From Sphingomonas sanguinis (lineage in GTDB: Bacteria; Pseudomonadota; Alphaproteobacteria; Sphingomonadales; Sphingomonadaceae): DNA of 64,000 nucleotides. The notes beneath the pieces were generated by a model. The model was not told the origin of the DNA. It ran no database searches and worked only from the letters and a program-made list of their open reading frames with translations. The translations under genes were made by a program, and so were the position numbers. The DNA lies in NCBI RefSeq assembly GCF_019297835.1, contig NZ_CP079203.1, positions 2,966,501 to 3,030,500 of the forward strand. Direction: 5' to 3'. Of this stretch, positions 1-8,152 are shown piece after piece. Numbering within the stretch: the first letter of the stretch is position 1; every line of letters begins with the position of its first letter.

Positions 1-1
1 C

Positions 2-964
2 TTCGTGGCCGACAGCATCGCGCTGACCCCGCGCCTGACGGTCGATGTCGGGTTCAAGGGCGTCAATCTGCTGCGCAACGGCCGCAACTATCTGCCGGGG
101 CCGCAAAGCGCGGTTCGCCGCGACAGCTTCGTCGCCCTGCCGCGCGCCGCCGTTCATTATGCGATCGACGACCGGCAGCAGCTGTTCGCCAACATCACCA
201 CCAATTTCCGCACGCCCAACGAGTTCACGCTGTACGACAGCTATTATGGCGGTGTCGTCACGACGCGCGGCACGGATGCGCTGAAGAACGAATATTCGCT
301 CTCGCAGGAGCTGGGCTATCGCTATATCGGCCCCAGCCTGTCGGCGTCCGTCACCGGCTTCCACTACAAATTCCGCAACCGCCAGCTGGCGACCGTGGTC
401 GACAATGGCGGTGCGCTGGTCAATTCGACGTTGAATGCCGGGGGGCAGACCTCTTACGGCGTCGATGGAGAGATCGACTATCGTCCCGCCAAGGGCGTCA
501 GCGTCTATGTCTCGGGCGAGTATCTGCGCGCGCGGATCGACGACGACCTGCCGGTGGGGGCGGACTTCCTGCCGACGCGGGGCAAGCGCGCGGTGTCCAG
601 CCCGACGTTCCAGATCGGCGGCGGCGGCACCTATGACGATGGGCTGTTGTTCGGCAGCATCGCGGGCAAATATGTCGGCCGCCAATATGCGACCTTCATG
701 AATGACGAGAGCATCAGGGGCTATGCCACGCTGGATCTGGCGATCGGTGTCCATCTGGCCGACTGGCTCGACGGCAAGCGGACCGACCTGCGGCTCAACG
801 CGATCAACGTCACCGACCCGCATGTCCTGTCGGGCGTTCAGGCGGTGACGACCAATGCCCGCGACACGATCGGGAGCGGCGGTACAGTCATCGCGGGCAA
901 TGCCCCGGCCTATTATATCGGCGGCGGCGCGGCGGTGGTCGCCACCCTGTCGCGCGCCTTCTGA
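2..964 (+). CDS. TonB-dependent receptor, C-terminal part
   Basis: The frame is already open at the left edge, so the N-terminus (signal, TonB box, plug) lies outside the window. The 320 visible residues alternate short beta-strand-like stretches and end in a terminal Phe (SRAF), as in outer-membrane beta-barrels recognised by the BAM machinery. Strand motifs such as FRTPNEFTLYDSYYG and LRLNAINVTDPHVLSG are typical of the last strands of TonB-dependent receptors. Two bases separate it from a kinase gene that overlaps a PnuC gene, so the likely cargo is a vitamin or nucleoside (thiamine or nicotinamide riboside); this is inference from context. Confidence 0.85.
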   Translation, partial: FVADSIALTPRLTVDVGFKGVNLLRNGRNYLPGPQSAVRRDSFVALPRAAVHYAIDDRQQLFANITTNFRTPNEFTLYDSYYGGVVTTRGTDALKNEYSLSQELGYRYIGPSLSASVTGFHYKFRNRQLATVVDNGGALVNSTLNAGGQTSYGVDGEIDYRPAKGVSVYVSGEYLRARIDDDLPVGADFLPTRGKRAVSSPTFQIGGGGTYDDGLLFGSIAGKYVGRQYATFMNDESIRGYATLDLAIGVHLADWLDGKRTDLRLNAINVTDPHVLSGVQAVTTNARDTIGSGGTVIAGNAPAYYIGGGAAVVATLSRAF

Positions 965-966
965 CC

Positions 967-2115
967 ATGAGCGATCCGGGCGGCGAGCATCGCGTCCACG
1001 GCATGGGGCTGGCGCTGGAGGCGCCCACCTGGCCCGCGATCACGCCCGACGAAGCGGCGGCGGTGCTGGCGCGCTTTCCGGGCGCGGCCCCGATCGAGGC
1101 GCTGCACTGGCATTCGCCGCGTCCCTTTTCCGCCGCGACGCTGATCCATACGACCGGCGGCGCGCTGCTGTTGAAACGGCATGATCGCCGGGTGCGCGAC
1201 CTAGCGGGGTTGGCGGAGGAGCATGGCTTCATCGCGCATCTGTCGGCCGCCGGAATGCCGGTGCCCGAGCTGTGCCGCACGGCGGAGGGCGCGAGCGCGG
1301 TTGCTTTGGGCGAGTGGACCTATGAGCTTCACCGCCGGTCGGCCGGGGACGATCTGTATCGCGACCGGCTGTCCTGGACGCCGTTCCGCTCGTACGACCA
1401 TGCCCATGCCGCCGGGCGCTCGCTCGCATCGCTGCACCGTGCCGCCCAAGGCTATGACGCACCGGCGCGCCGCGTACAGCCGCTGGTCGCCAGCTTCACC
1501 ATCCTGCCCGCCGCCGATCCGCTGGCGGCGGTGCAAGCCTATGTCGATGCGCGTCCGGCGCTGGCGGCGTTCCTCGAAAAGCGATCCTGGTGGAGACATC
1601 TGGCCTCGCTGTTCGCCGCGTCGGGCGACGGGCTTGCGCCGCTTCTCGCCCGTCAACAGCCGCTGTGGACGCACAATGACTGGCACCCCTCCAACCTGCT
1701 CTGGGCGGCGGACGATACGGTCGAGACGGTGTTCGACTTCGGATTGTCCGACCGCACCTGTGCGGCATATGATCTGGCGACCGCGATCGAGCGGACCGCC
1801 TTTGCCTGGCTGGAGCTGGGGGAAGGGCGGGACGACCGCATTGCCGACCCCGCCGCCGCCTTGTCGCTGATCGCGGGCTACGAAGCGGTCAGCCCGCTGG
1901 ACAGTCTCATGCGGGAGGCGGTCGTGCGGCTGCTGCCGCTGGTCCATATCGAGTTCGCCCTGTCCGAGATCGACTATTTCGCGGGGGTCGTCGGCGATTC
2001 GGACGCGGCTATACTGGCCTGGGACGGGTATCTTCTGGGCCATGCCGACTGGTTCCGGTCGGCGGCGGGGTGTGATTTCCTGGCGTCCTTACGCGCCGGA
2101 CTGGGCCTGTCATGA
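967..2115 (+). CDS. APH-fold small-molecule kinase (thiamine/nucleoside kinase-like)
   Basis: A 382-residue protein of the aminoglycoside phosphotransferase/choline kinase superfamily. The catalytic loop HNDWHPSNLL (H236, D238, N243) and the metal-binding FDFG motif (D257) are intact, so it should be an active ATP-dependent kinase. It starts two bases after the receptor stop and overlaps the PnuC gene by four bases. PnuC-type facilitators depend on phosphorylation of the imported vitamin to trap it, so this kinase probably phosphorylates the transporter's substrate (thiamine is my first guess, nicotinamide riboside second). Substrate cannot be read from the sequence. Confidence 0.8.
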   Translation: MSDPGGEHRVHGMGLALEAPTWPAITPDEAAAVLARFPGAAPIEALHWHSPRPFSAATLIHTTGGALLLKRHDRRVRDLAGLAEEHGFIAHLSAAGMPVPELCRTAEGASAVALGEWTYELHRRSAGDDLYRDRLSWTPFRSYDHAHAAGRSLASLHRAAQGYDAPARRVQPLVASFTILPAADPLAAVQAYVDARPALAAFLEKRSWWRHLASLFAASGDGLAPLLARQQPLWTHNDWHPSNLLWAADDTVETVFDFGLSDRTCAAYDLATAIERTAFAWLELGEGRDDRIADPAAALSLIAGYEAVSPLDSLMREAVVRLLPLVHIEFALSEIDYFAGVVGDSDAAILAWDGYLLGHADWFRSAAGCDFLASLRAGLGLS

Positions 2116-2672
2116 CGATGCTGGAGATCGCGGCGGTCGCGATCAGCTTTCTGGCGATCTGGCTGACGGCGCGGCGCAACGTCTGGTGCTGGCCGCTGAA
2201 CCTCGTCGCCTGTGCGCTGTATTTCAAACTGTTCCTCGACGTGCGGCTCTATGCCGACATGGCGTTGCAGGCGGTGTTCGGCGTCGGCACCCTCTATGGC
2301 TGGATCGTCTGGAGCCGCGACAGGAACGCCACCGGCACGGTCGTCGTAACGCCGCTGACCTGCCCCAAGGCCGTGGCGGGGCTGATCGTCGGCGCGCTGG
2401 GAGCGCTGGCGATCGGGTGGTTCACCAGCCGCCATACCGATGCGGCGCTGCCATGGCTGGACGCGACGCTCAGCAGCTTCAGCCTCGTCGCGCAATATTG
2501 GACGGCACGGCGGCACCGCGAGAACTGGCTGCTCTGGATCGCGGTCGATATCGTTTATGTCGGGATGTTCGCCTTCAAGGGGCTTTTGCCGACCGCCGGA
2601 CTGTATGCGGTGATGATCGGGCTTGCCTGGCTGGGCTATCGCGATTGGCGGCGGGCCGTGCCGCGCGATTGA
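2112..2672 (+). CDS. pnuC: PnuC/PnuT-family vitamin transporter
   Basis: A 186-residue, strongly hydrophobic protein with about six to seven membrane segments. Signature stretches WCWPLNLVACALYFKLF and LLWIAVDIVYVGMFAFKG match the PnuC family (inner-membrane facilitators for nicotinamide riboside, thiamine or riboflavin). The ATG overlaps the kinase stop (ATGA), so the two are translationally coupled. Together with the receptor it forms an outer-membrane uptake, inner-membrane transport and intracellular trapping chain. The TonB receptor context is known for the thiamine branch (PnuT), but a THI-element, if present, would lie upstream of the window. Confidence 0.88.
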   Translation: MTMLEIAAVAISFLAIWLTARRNVWCWPLNLVACALYFKLFLDVRLYADMALQAVFGVGTLYGWIVWSRDRNATGTVVVTPLTCPKAVAGLIVGALGALAIGWFTSRHTDAALPWLDATLSSFSLVAQYWTARRHRENWLLWIAVDIVYVGMFAFKGLLPTAGLYAVMIGLAWLGYRDWRRAVPRD

Positions 2673-2755
2673 CGGGCACGGCCTTATCCATTGGGCGGGT
2701 TGCCGCGATCCTCGGCGAGTGCAACAACCATCTCCCAACAGGGAGAGGTCGTAAG

Positions 2756-3271
2756 ATGCGGATATCGATCAGGAAAATCGCGTTCGCCGTGGCGGCGCTA
2801 CTGACCGGCGCGGTCGCGCAGTCGAGTGTCGCGCGCGCCGCTTCGGACACCAGCGATTTCGCAAGCGCCGATCAGGTCCGCGCGCAGGTAACAGCGATGC
2901 TGGCCGAGATGAAGCCGAATCAGGGCTTCGCATGGCGTCCGCTGGTCCGCGACGGGCCGCGCGTCGCGGCGATCGAAATCTGGAAGAAGCCCGGCCGCCC
3001 CGCCGTCCATCCGGCGGAGGCCGAATATGCCATCGTGCTAGAAGGCGCGGGAACCCTGATTTCGGGCGGCACCCTGGTCGCGCCCGTGACGCGCCGCGCC
3101 GATCTGGTCGAGGGAGAGCGGATCGAGGGCGGCACCACGCGCCCGCTCCGCCCCGGCGACGTGCTGCTCCTGCCGGCGGGCGTGCCGCACTGGTTCGGGA
3201 TCACGGGCGATCGTCTGGTCCTGTTGGGCACGAAGCTGCCCGCCGACGGACCGCCGCGCCCCCAGGGCTGA
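2756..3271 (+). CDS. Secreted single-domain cupin protein
   Basis: 171 residues. The first roughly 28 form a cleavable signal peptide (basic start, AFAVAALLTGAVA core, ARA-A end). A cupin barrel follows: HPAEAEYAIVLEGAG is the first cupin motif and GDVLLLPAGVPHWFG the second, with His residues able to hold a metal. The frame is open further upstream, but the ATG at 2756 is chosen because it has GGGAGAGG about eight bases before it and begins the signal peptide. It lies 83 bases after pnuC and could be read through from it. The reaction is unknown. Confidence 0.7.
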   Translation: MRISIRKIAFAVAALLTGAVAQSSVARAASDTSDFASADQVRAQVTAMLAEMKPNQGFAWRPLVRDGPRVAAIEIWKKPGRPAVHPAEAEYAIVLEGAGTLISGGTLVAPVTRRADLVEGERIEGGTTRPLRPGDVLLLPAGVPHWFGITGDRLVLLGTKLPADGPPRPQG

Positions 3272-3288
3272 TCGACATTCATTTGATT

Positions 3289-3423
3289 CCTCCCCTCTAA
3301 GGGGAGGTGGCAGGGCGAAGCCCTGACGGAGGGGTGTCCTGCGGGAAGAGGTTGGTCAACGACCGCCACCGGTGACACCCCTCCACCATCCTACGGATGG
3401 TCCCCCTCCCCTTGCAGGGGGGG
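3289..3423. repeat. Composite GC-rich palindromic intergenic element
   Basis: A nest of inverted repeats between two converging genes. CCTCCCC-TCTAA-GGGGAGG (3289-3307) is a hairpin, and GGAGGGGTGTC (3328-3338) pairs exactly with GACACCCCTCC (3374-3384). A second C-run/G-run hairpin closes the element at about 3401-3423. The architecture resembles the REP-like palindromes scattered in sphingomonad genomes, and it may act as a bidirectional terminator here. Confidence 0.6.
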
Positions 3424-3459
3424 AATGAGGTCGGGATGGTCCGAATGTCGATCGCGCCC

Positions 3460-4263
3460 CTAGAAAAGTATGGCGCCGCCGGTGACGAGGCGCAGGGCGG
3501 GCGACGCCGGATTGAGTCCGGCCGCCGCCAGGATGTCGAGCTGCACGACCTTGGTCGGCCGCCACGCCGCCGACAGCGCGGCCAGCGCCATCGTCTCATG
3601 CTGATCGGGTTCGTCGTCGCGCTCCAGCGACAGTTCGGCGGTGGCGGTGACCTGATCGGTGAATTTGTAACGCAGGCCGGTAATCTCGCTATAGGCCAGG
3701 TGCCGACCCATGCCCGACTGGTTGGCGGCCGCGTCCGCTTCCCCCGTCACGGCGATCGCGACCTTTTCCGTCAGGTCGTACTGGACGGGCACGATGATCC
3801 CCGTCGACCACGTCCCGGCGCCGACCGGGTAGCGCCCCGTCGCAGCGGTGACAAACGCCTGTACGCCCGCCGAAAAGGCCTTGCCCTTCGCACCGGCCAA
3901 ATGCTGGCGGATCGCGAAGGTCATGTCGCCCGTGCCGGTCACAGTGTCGACAGTGTCGCTGGCCTTGTCGCGGGTCCGGTCGCGACCATAGCCGACCCAG
4001 TCGAACTGGATTTCGGTGTTCTTGCCGACCCCGACCCGCGTGAGGATGTCGGCCGTGACGATACGGTCCTCGCGCTGGCTGGATTGATCGTCACGCTGCC
4101 AGTCCAGGGTGGATGCCTCGACATGGACGCGTCCCGGTTCGGTCGTGCAGCTCGATCCGCCGATGCTGGGCCGGGTCGGGCAGAAGCGCGGCTCATCCTC
4201 CGCCAGGGCAGGCGCACCGATCGTCAGAGCCATGGCGCTCAGCGCCCACCCCAAAGCCTTCAC
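3460..4263 (-). CDS. Outer-membrane channel-like protein (phenol MetA-pathway family)
   Basis: 267 residues with a signal peptide (WALSAMALTIGAPALA, then mature EDEPRF). The rest is amphipathic beta-strand material ending in a C-terminal Phe (GGAILF), as in small outer-membrane beta-barrels. Phrases such as NTEIQFDWVGYGRD, TGTGDMTFAIRQHL and YSEITGLRYKFTDQVTATAELSLERD resemble the transporter/phenol MetA-degradation barrel family. The frame is open to 4662, but the GTG at 4263 is preferred because GGGG precedes it by eight bases and it opens the signal peptide. It stands alone, converging on the cupin gene. Confidence 0.65.
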   Translation of the reverse strand: MKALGWALSAMALTIGAPALAEDEPRFCPTRPSIGGSSCTTEPGRVHVEASTLDWQRDDQSSQREDRIVTADILTRVGVGKNTEIQFDWVGYGRDRTRDKASDTVDTVTGTGDMTFAIRQHLAGAKGKAFSAGVQAFVTAATGRYPVGAGTWSTGIIVPVQYDLTEKVAIAVTGEADAAANQSGMGRHLAYSEITGLRYKFTDQVTATAELSLERDDEPDQHETMALAALSAAWRPTKVVQLDILAAAGLNPASPALRLVTGGAILF

Positions 4264-4382
4264 CGTCGATGCCCCCGTAATCCCGTGATCTGAACGTCTT
4301 GCATCGGTTTCGCTCGACGATGCAACGGTAAAGCGATCGACGGCCGCGCCTGTGCCGAGCGGCAGTGGCCGTACGCGGGCTG

Positions 4383-4590
4383 GTCGATGCCGAGTTCCGT
4401 AGGCGCCGCCCGGATGGCGGCTGGCACTGGACCAATGTCCGCGCCGCTCCCGCGCGGCGTCCCGTTCCTGTTCACCACCGGCTATGACGGCTCGGCGATC
4501 CCTGAGCGGTTCCGGGATGTCATGCGATGCGAAAAACCGATCGGCATCCGGCTGATAACGCAGGCCATAGGATGCGTCGTCCGCGCGTGA
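4383..4590 (+). pseudogene. Relic of a PAS/receiver two-component protein
   Basis: Two fragments in different frames. Bases 4383-4440 encode VDAEFRRRPDGGWHWTNVRA, the end of a PAS domain as found in HWE-type sensor kinases. From about 4456, one frame over, comes GVPFLFTTGYDG followed by RCEKPIGI, the last strands and conserved Lys-Pro of a receiver domain. The kinase core that should lie between is missing, so this looks like a large internal deletion plus a frameshift in a hybrid kinase. Not expected to make a working product. Confidence 0.55.
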
Positions 4591-5371
4591 TGTCGGCCGG
4601 TGGGGGCGAAGAGGCGCGGGGGGATCGTCTGCCGAAACGGGGCTGCCCCCGAGGGGGATCATTCAGTCTGTTGAAATGACGACGGCCCTTAAAAGCCGCT
4701 CAGGTGGCAACCGTGAAATCAATCAGTTAGGTTGCTCGATGCGACTTTGAAGCAATCATAGGCCGCCCACATTGCTACTTAAAGGTAGTGCTAAAGCCAA
4801 ATCGAAAGAGGAGGACTACGTTAACCCCCTTTAGCGGAAGTTTTTGGTGGAAACCGGAATGGCAGTTTTCGGGCTGCGCGGAGCGTAAAATGCCGTTCGT
4901 TCAAGTCGCAGGGCTGCGGTCTTGCCAGCCGATACGGGGGAAAGCGGAATCATCGCTTGTAGTTCATGAGACCGCAGCGGGCCGAAGCGACAGCCGCTAG
5001 CATCGGAGCCAGCCGTACAGACCTGATCGAAAAAAAGCGAAGGAGGCATCGGCAACGCGATATCATCCGAGAACCAACCAGTGCGCGCCCGATGCACTTA
5101 GTTGCGTCGAGAGGCAGCCATTTCATCAACTCATGGCTGCGATGCAAAGCACGACGGTCATGTTTGCATCAAGCGTGCCGATGGCCTGAGCGGCTGATAA
5201 CAGTGCGGGGATGACGACCTTGGTCTGTTAGACACCGTCGCGTAGCTGCACCACCCTGAGCTTGCGTACTTGCAGGCGTCCTCTTCTTGGGCGATGCTCC
5301 GTCCCGCGCTGATCGGGTTTGGCTGCTGGCTACTGCCGAGCCGAGTCCCGTTGCGCGGGGGCAGGGGAGTT
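4591..5371. other. Non-coding stretch before the protease island
   Basis: No convincing gene. Composition is more AT-rich than the flanks in parts (for example 4670-4830). Short open frames on both strands (4788-5000, 4831-5097) have no recognisable motif and no good ribosome binding site. The promoter of the protease operon should lie near its right end, but I could not point to a clear -35/-10 pair. Confidence 0.4.
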
Positions 5372-8152
5372 ATGCTGGACGCGCTAGAACTTTTGCGAAC
5401 GTTCGCTACCGCCGGTGCAAGTACTCCCGACGATGCGCTGCCTCCTGCAGAGATTAGGTTTGTGCTCGAGGCGCTGGGGCCCTTGGATGCGGAGGGTTCC
5501 CGCGGCATGCTCGCAGAGCGTCTGCCCGCCAACTCGTTCAGAATTGATCCTTTTGAGGCGCCGCTAGAGCGGTTCGCTACGCTGCGGCTGCCCGGCGCGG
5601 AGCGGACGCTCGACGCTCGGACCCTCTACGCGATTTCCTACGCGCTCTGCGACCAGCTCGGACTCGTGAGCGTCGAGCCCGACGTGGGAGCTCCGATCTA
5701 CGGCAATGGTCCTGCCGAGCCTAGTTTGCTCGAGGCGACGCGCATCGGCGAGGCGCTGTGCTGGGTGACGTCGGCCCCGCCCGCCGACCGGCTCTGGGCT
5801 CTGCGCAGGAGCGGGATTGTCGATGCATGGACCCGCGCCGAGGGGGCGGGTGTGCTTGTCGCGCAGCCCGACAGTGGGATTGCGAAGCACGCGGAGCTCG
5901 GCGCGGCCATGTTCAGGCTCGACCTTGCCGCCAACTTCGTCGAGGGTGGATGTGATCCGACCGATCCGCTGAATCCGGGCACGGCCAATCCGGGGCATGG
6001 TTCCGGCACTGCCAGCGTGCTCGCGAGCCGGCGCGCGGGAATGCTCTCGGGCGCCGCTCCGGCCGCCTCCGTGATCCCGATCCGCTGCCTTCAGGACGTC
6101 AAAGTGTTCGACGCCGCTCCGGTGACGCGCGCCATCCTGCGCGCAGTCGAGGTGGGCGCGCACGTCATTTCCATGAGCCTCGGCGGCATCCCGAGCCGCG
6201 CAATGCACGCGGCCATCCGCCACGCTGTCGATCGTGACGTGCTCGTCGTCGCGGCTGCCGGCAACTGCGTGCGGACCGTCATCTGGCCGGCCCGCTATCC
6301 GGAGGTGGTTGCCGTTGCAGGCAGCAACGATGCCGACGGCGAGTGGAAGGGCAGCAGCCGCGGTTCGGCGGTGGACGTGACGGCCCCCGCTGAGCTGGTG
6401 TGGCGAGCCGCGAGGTCGCGGGCCGAGGACCCGCTCGACGCGATCGGCCCCGGTCAGGGAACCTCCTTCGCGACGGCGCTGACTGCGGGCGCGGCCGCGC
6501 TCTGGCTTTCCGCCCATGGTCGCGACGCCGTGCTCGCCGAAGCGCGGAGCCGAGGCGTCCGGGCCCAACATCTGTTCCGTGCCGCGCTGAGGGCGAGTAG
6601 CCGCACGCCCGACGGCTGGGACGTCGAGAACTTCGGTCCCGGCATCCTAGACGCAGGTCGGCTCGTCGACATCGCTCTTTCCGAACTGCCTGCCGGTGCT
6701 GCCGAGTCGGCCCTCCTGCGCGACTCGGTTGCCGCCTTCATCGACGAAGAAGTGGGGCCGGGTGCAGTACCGCCGGATCTCGACTGGCCGCGCTATCAGG
6801 CCGAGATCGCCAACATCGCGCTGACACAGGCGAGGCTGGGCTTCGCGCCAGCCGACGTCGCGGCCGAGGTGAAGTGGGCGGGTACGCGTCCCTCGCCGGA
6901 GCTATCCGCGGCGCTGCGACGCACTGGGGACTCGCGCCTCGCCCGCTTCGGCGAGCTCGAGGGGGTCGCGGTCGCGCGGCCGCCCACGGGTTCGCCCGTC
7001 GTCTTGCCCGAGCGCGTTCTGTGGCTGCCGCGGGCCTCGCAAGTTGAGGGCGCTGGGGCGGTGATGGGCGGCACGGAAGCGACGAACCGGTCGAGGCGCC
7101 TGACCGTCCTCCGCGAGCTCGAGAGCCTGATCGGCGTAGCGGAGGCGGCCCGCACCGTAGATGCGGAGATCCTCTCCGGCGCAGAGGAGGCCGTCGAGGC
7201 GTTGGCGTCCGGCGCTCCCCTGCCCACCGATCGAGCCCGATTTGGCCTCGAGGCGCTCATCCTGCTCAAAGGACGGCCGGCGCTTCGCGTGCGTGACGGC
7301 ACGCTAGATCTTAAGGATCCGAGGGTGGCGGAATGGCGCGACCGCCTGCGAGTTGCGCTCTCTGCAGGCGTCATCGAGCCTCATCTCGGGCGGGTGGGTC
7401 GGATTGATGCCGATGGCGCGCACATCGGCACGGGTTTTGTCGTCGGCGACGGGCTCGTCCTCACGAACCGTCATGTCCTCCAAGCGTTCGCGGCTCCGAT
7501 CCCGAGGCGCAACGATCCGGCGCGTTGGCGCCTGCTGTCGGACGACGTCACGATCGACTTCGCTGAGCGTCCGAGCTCGCAGACGGCAGCCTCACGCTTC
7601 CGGGTGGTCGACGTAATCGGCGCAGGTTCGCGGGAGATCGACCCCGAGGTCCTGGACCTAGGGTTGATCGACGCGGCGCTCCTCGCGGTGGAAACAGTGA
7701 ACGTGGCGAAGACGCCGCTCCCCGCTCCCGGGTGCCTCGACCAGGCGGTCGAGAGCGCCGACCGCGCTCGGGAGGTGCTCGTTGTGGGCTATCCCGCGCG
7801 GCCGAGCTCCTTACCGGTGACCGCAACCAATGACGTCGACGCCGAAGTCGTTGCACGTCTCGCTGAGCTGTTTGGCGCCGATTACGGGACGAAGTACGCG
7901 GCGCCGGGAAGCATCACCGCTTCCCCGGGTGGGGTGACCGCAGACCCCATCGGCCACGTCTTCCTGCACGACGCCACGACGCTCGTCGGCAACTCCGGGT
8001 CGGCGATCCTGTCGCTCAATGCACCCCAGGACTTTATGGGACTGCACTTCGGTGGTCTCTGGCGGCGTCAGAACTACGCCCATGCGATCCCGCGCATGCG
8101 CGGCTGGGACGTGTTCGGCCGGGCTTCCGTCCAATGGTCCCCAGCGCCGTGA
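5372..8152 (+). CDS. Double serine protease: subtilisin (S8) domain fused to trypsin-like (S1) domain
   Basis: 926 residues, cytosolic by appearance (no signal peptide). Residues 1-155 are an unassigned, largely helical N-terminal region. About 160-430 are a subtilisin domain with an intact triad: D167 (QPDSG), H209 (GHGSGTAS), S365 (GTSFAT), and oxyanion N298 (AAGN). A helical linker follows, and about 680-900 are a trypsin-like domain with H701 (TNRHVL), D767 (IDAALL) and S875 (GNSGSA). The ATG at 5372 has AGGGGAG five bases upstream; the open frame reaches back to 5270 without signal. It is the first gene of a four-gene overlapping operon. By analogy with protease-plus-NLR defence systems it may cleave or activate a partner on infection; that is inference. 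Confidence 0.88.
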   Translation: MLDALELLRTFATAGASTPDDALPPAEIRFVLEALGPLDAEGSRGMLAERLPANSFRIDPFEAPLERFATLRLPGAERTLDARTLYAISYALCDQLGLVSVEPDVGAPIYGNGPAEPSLLEATRIGEALCWVTSAPPADRLWALRRSGIVDAWTRAEGAGVLVAQPDSGIAKHAELGAAMFRLDLAANFVEGGCDPTDPLNPGTANPGHGSGTASVLASRRAGMLSGAAPAASVIPIRCLQDVKVFDAAPVTRAILRAVEVGAHVISMSLGGIPSRAMHAAIRHAVDRDVLVVAAAGNCVRTVIWPARYPEVVAVAGSNDADGEWKGSSRGSAVDVTAPAELVWRAARSRAEDPLDAIGPGQGTSFATALTAGAAALWLSAHGRDAVLAEARSRGVRAQHLFRAALRASSRTPDGWDVENFGPGILDAGRLVDIALSELPAGAAESALLRDSVAAFIDEEVGPGAVPPDLDWPRYQAEIANIALTQARLGFAPADVAAEVKWAGTRPSPELSAALRRTGDSRLARFGELEGVAVARPPTGSPVVLPERVLWLPRASQVEGAGAVMGGTEATNRSRRLTVLRELESLIGVAEAARTVDAEILSGAEEAVEALASGAPLPTDRARFGLEALILLKGRPALRVRDGTLDLKDPRVAEWRDRLRVALSAGVIEPHLGRVGRIDADGAHIGTGFVVGDGLVLTNRHVLQAFAAPIPRRNDPARWRLLSDDVTIDFAERPSSQTAASRFRVVDVIGAGSREIDPEVLDLGLIDAALLAVETVNVAKTPLPAPGCLDQAVESADRAREVLVVGYPARPSSLPVTATNDVDAEVVARLAELFGADYGTKYAAPGSITASPGGVTADPIGHVFLHDATTLVGNSGSAILSLNAPQDFMGLHFGGLWRRQNYAHAIPRMRGWDVFGRASVQWSPAP

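Noticed and set aside
1..964. Thiamine (THI) riboswitch for the pnuC operon
   Set aside because: It would sit upstream of the receptor start, which is outside the window; nothing similar lies between the visible genes.
3397..4293. 298-codon plus-strand frame opposite the outer-membrane protein
   Set aside because: The minus strand has a signal peptide and barrel features; the plus frame starts inside a palindromic repeat.
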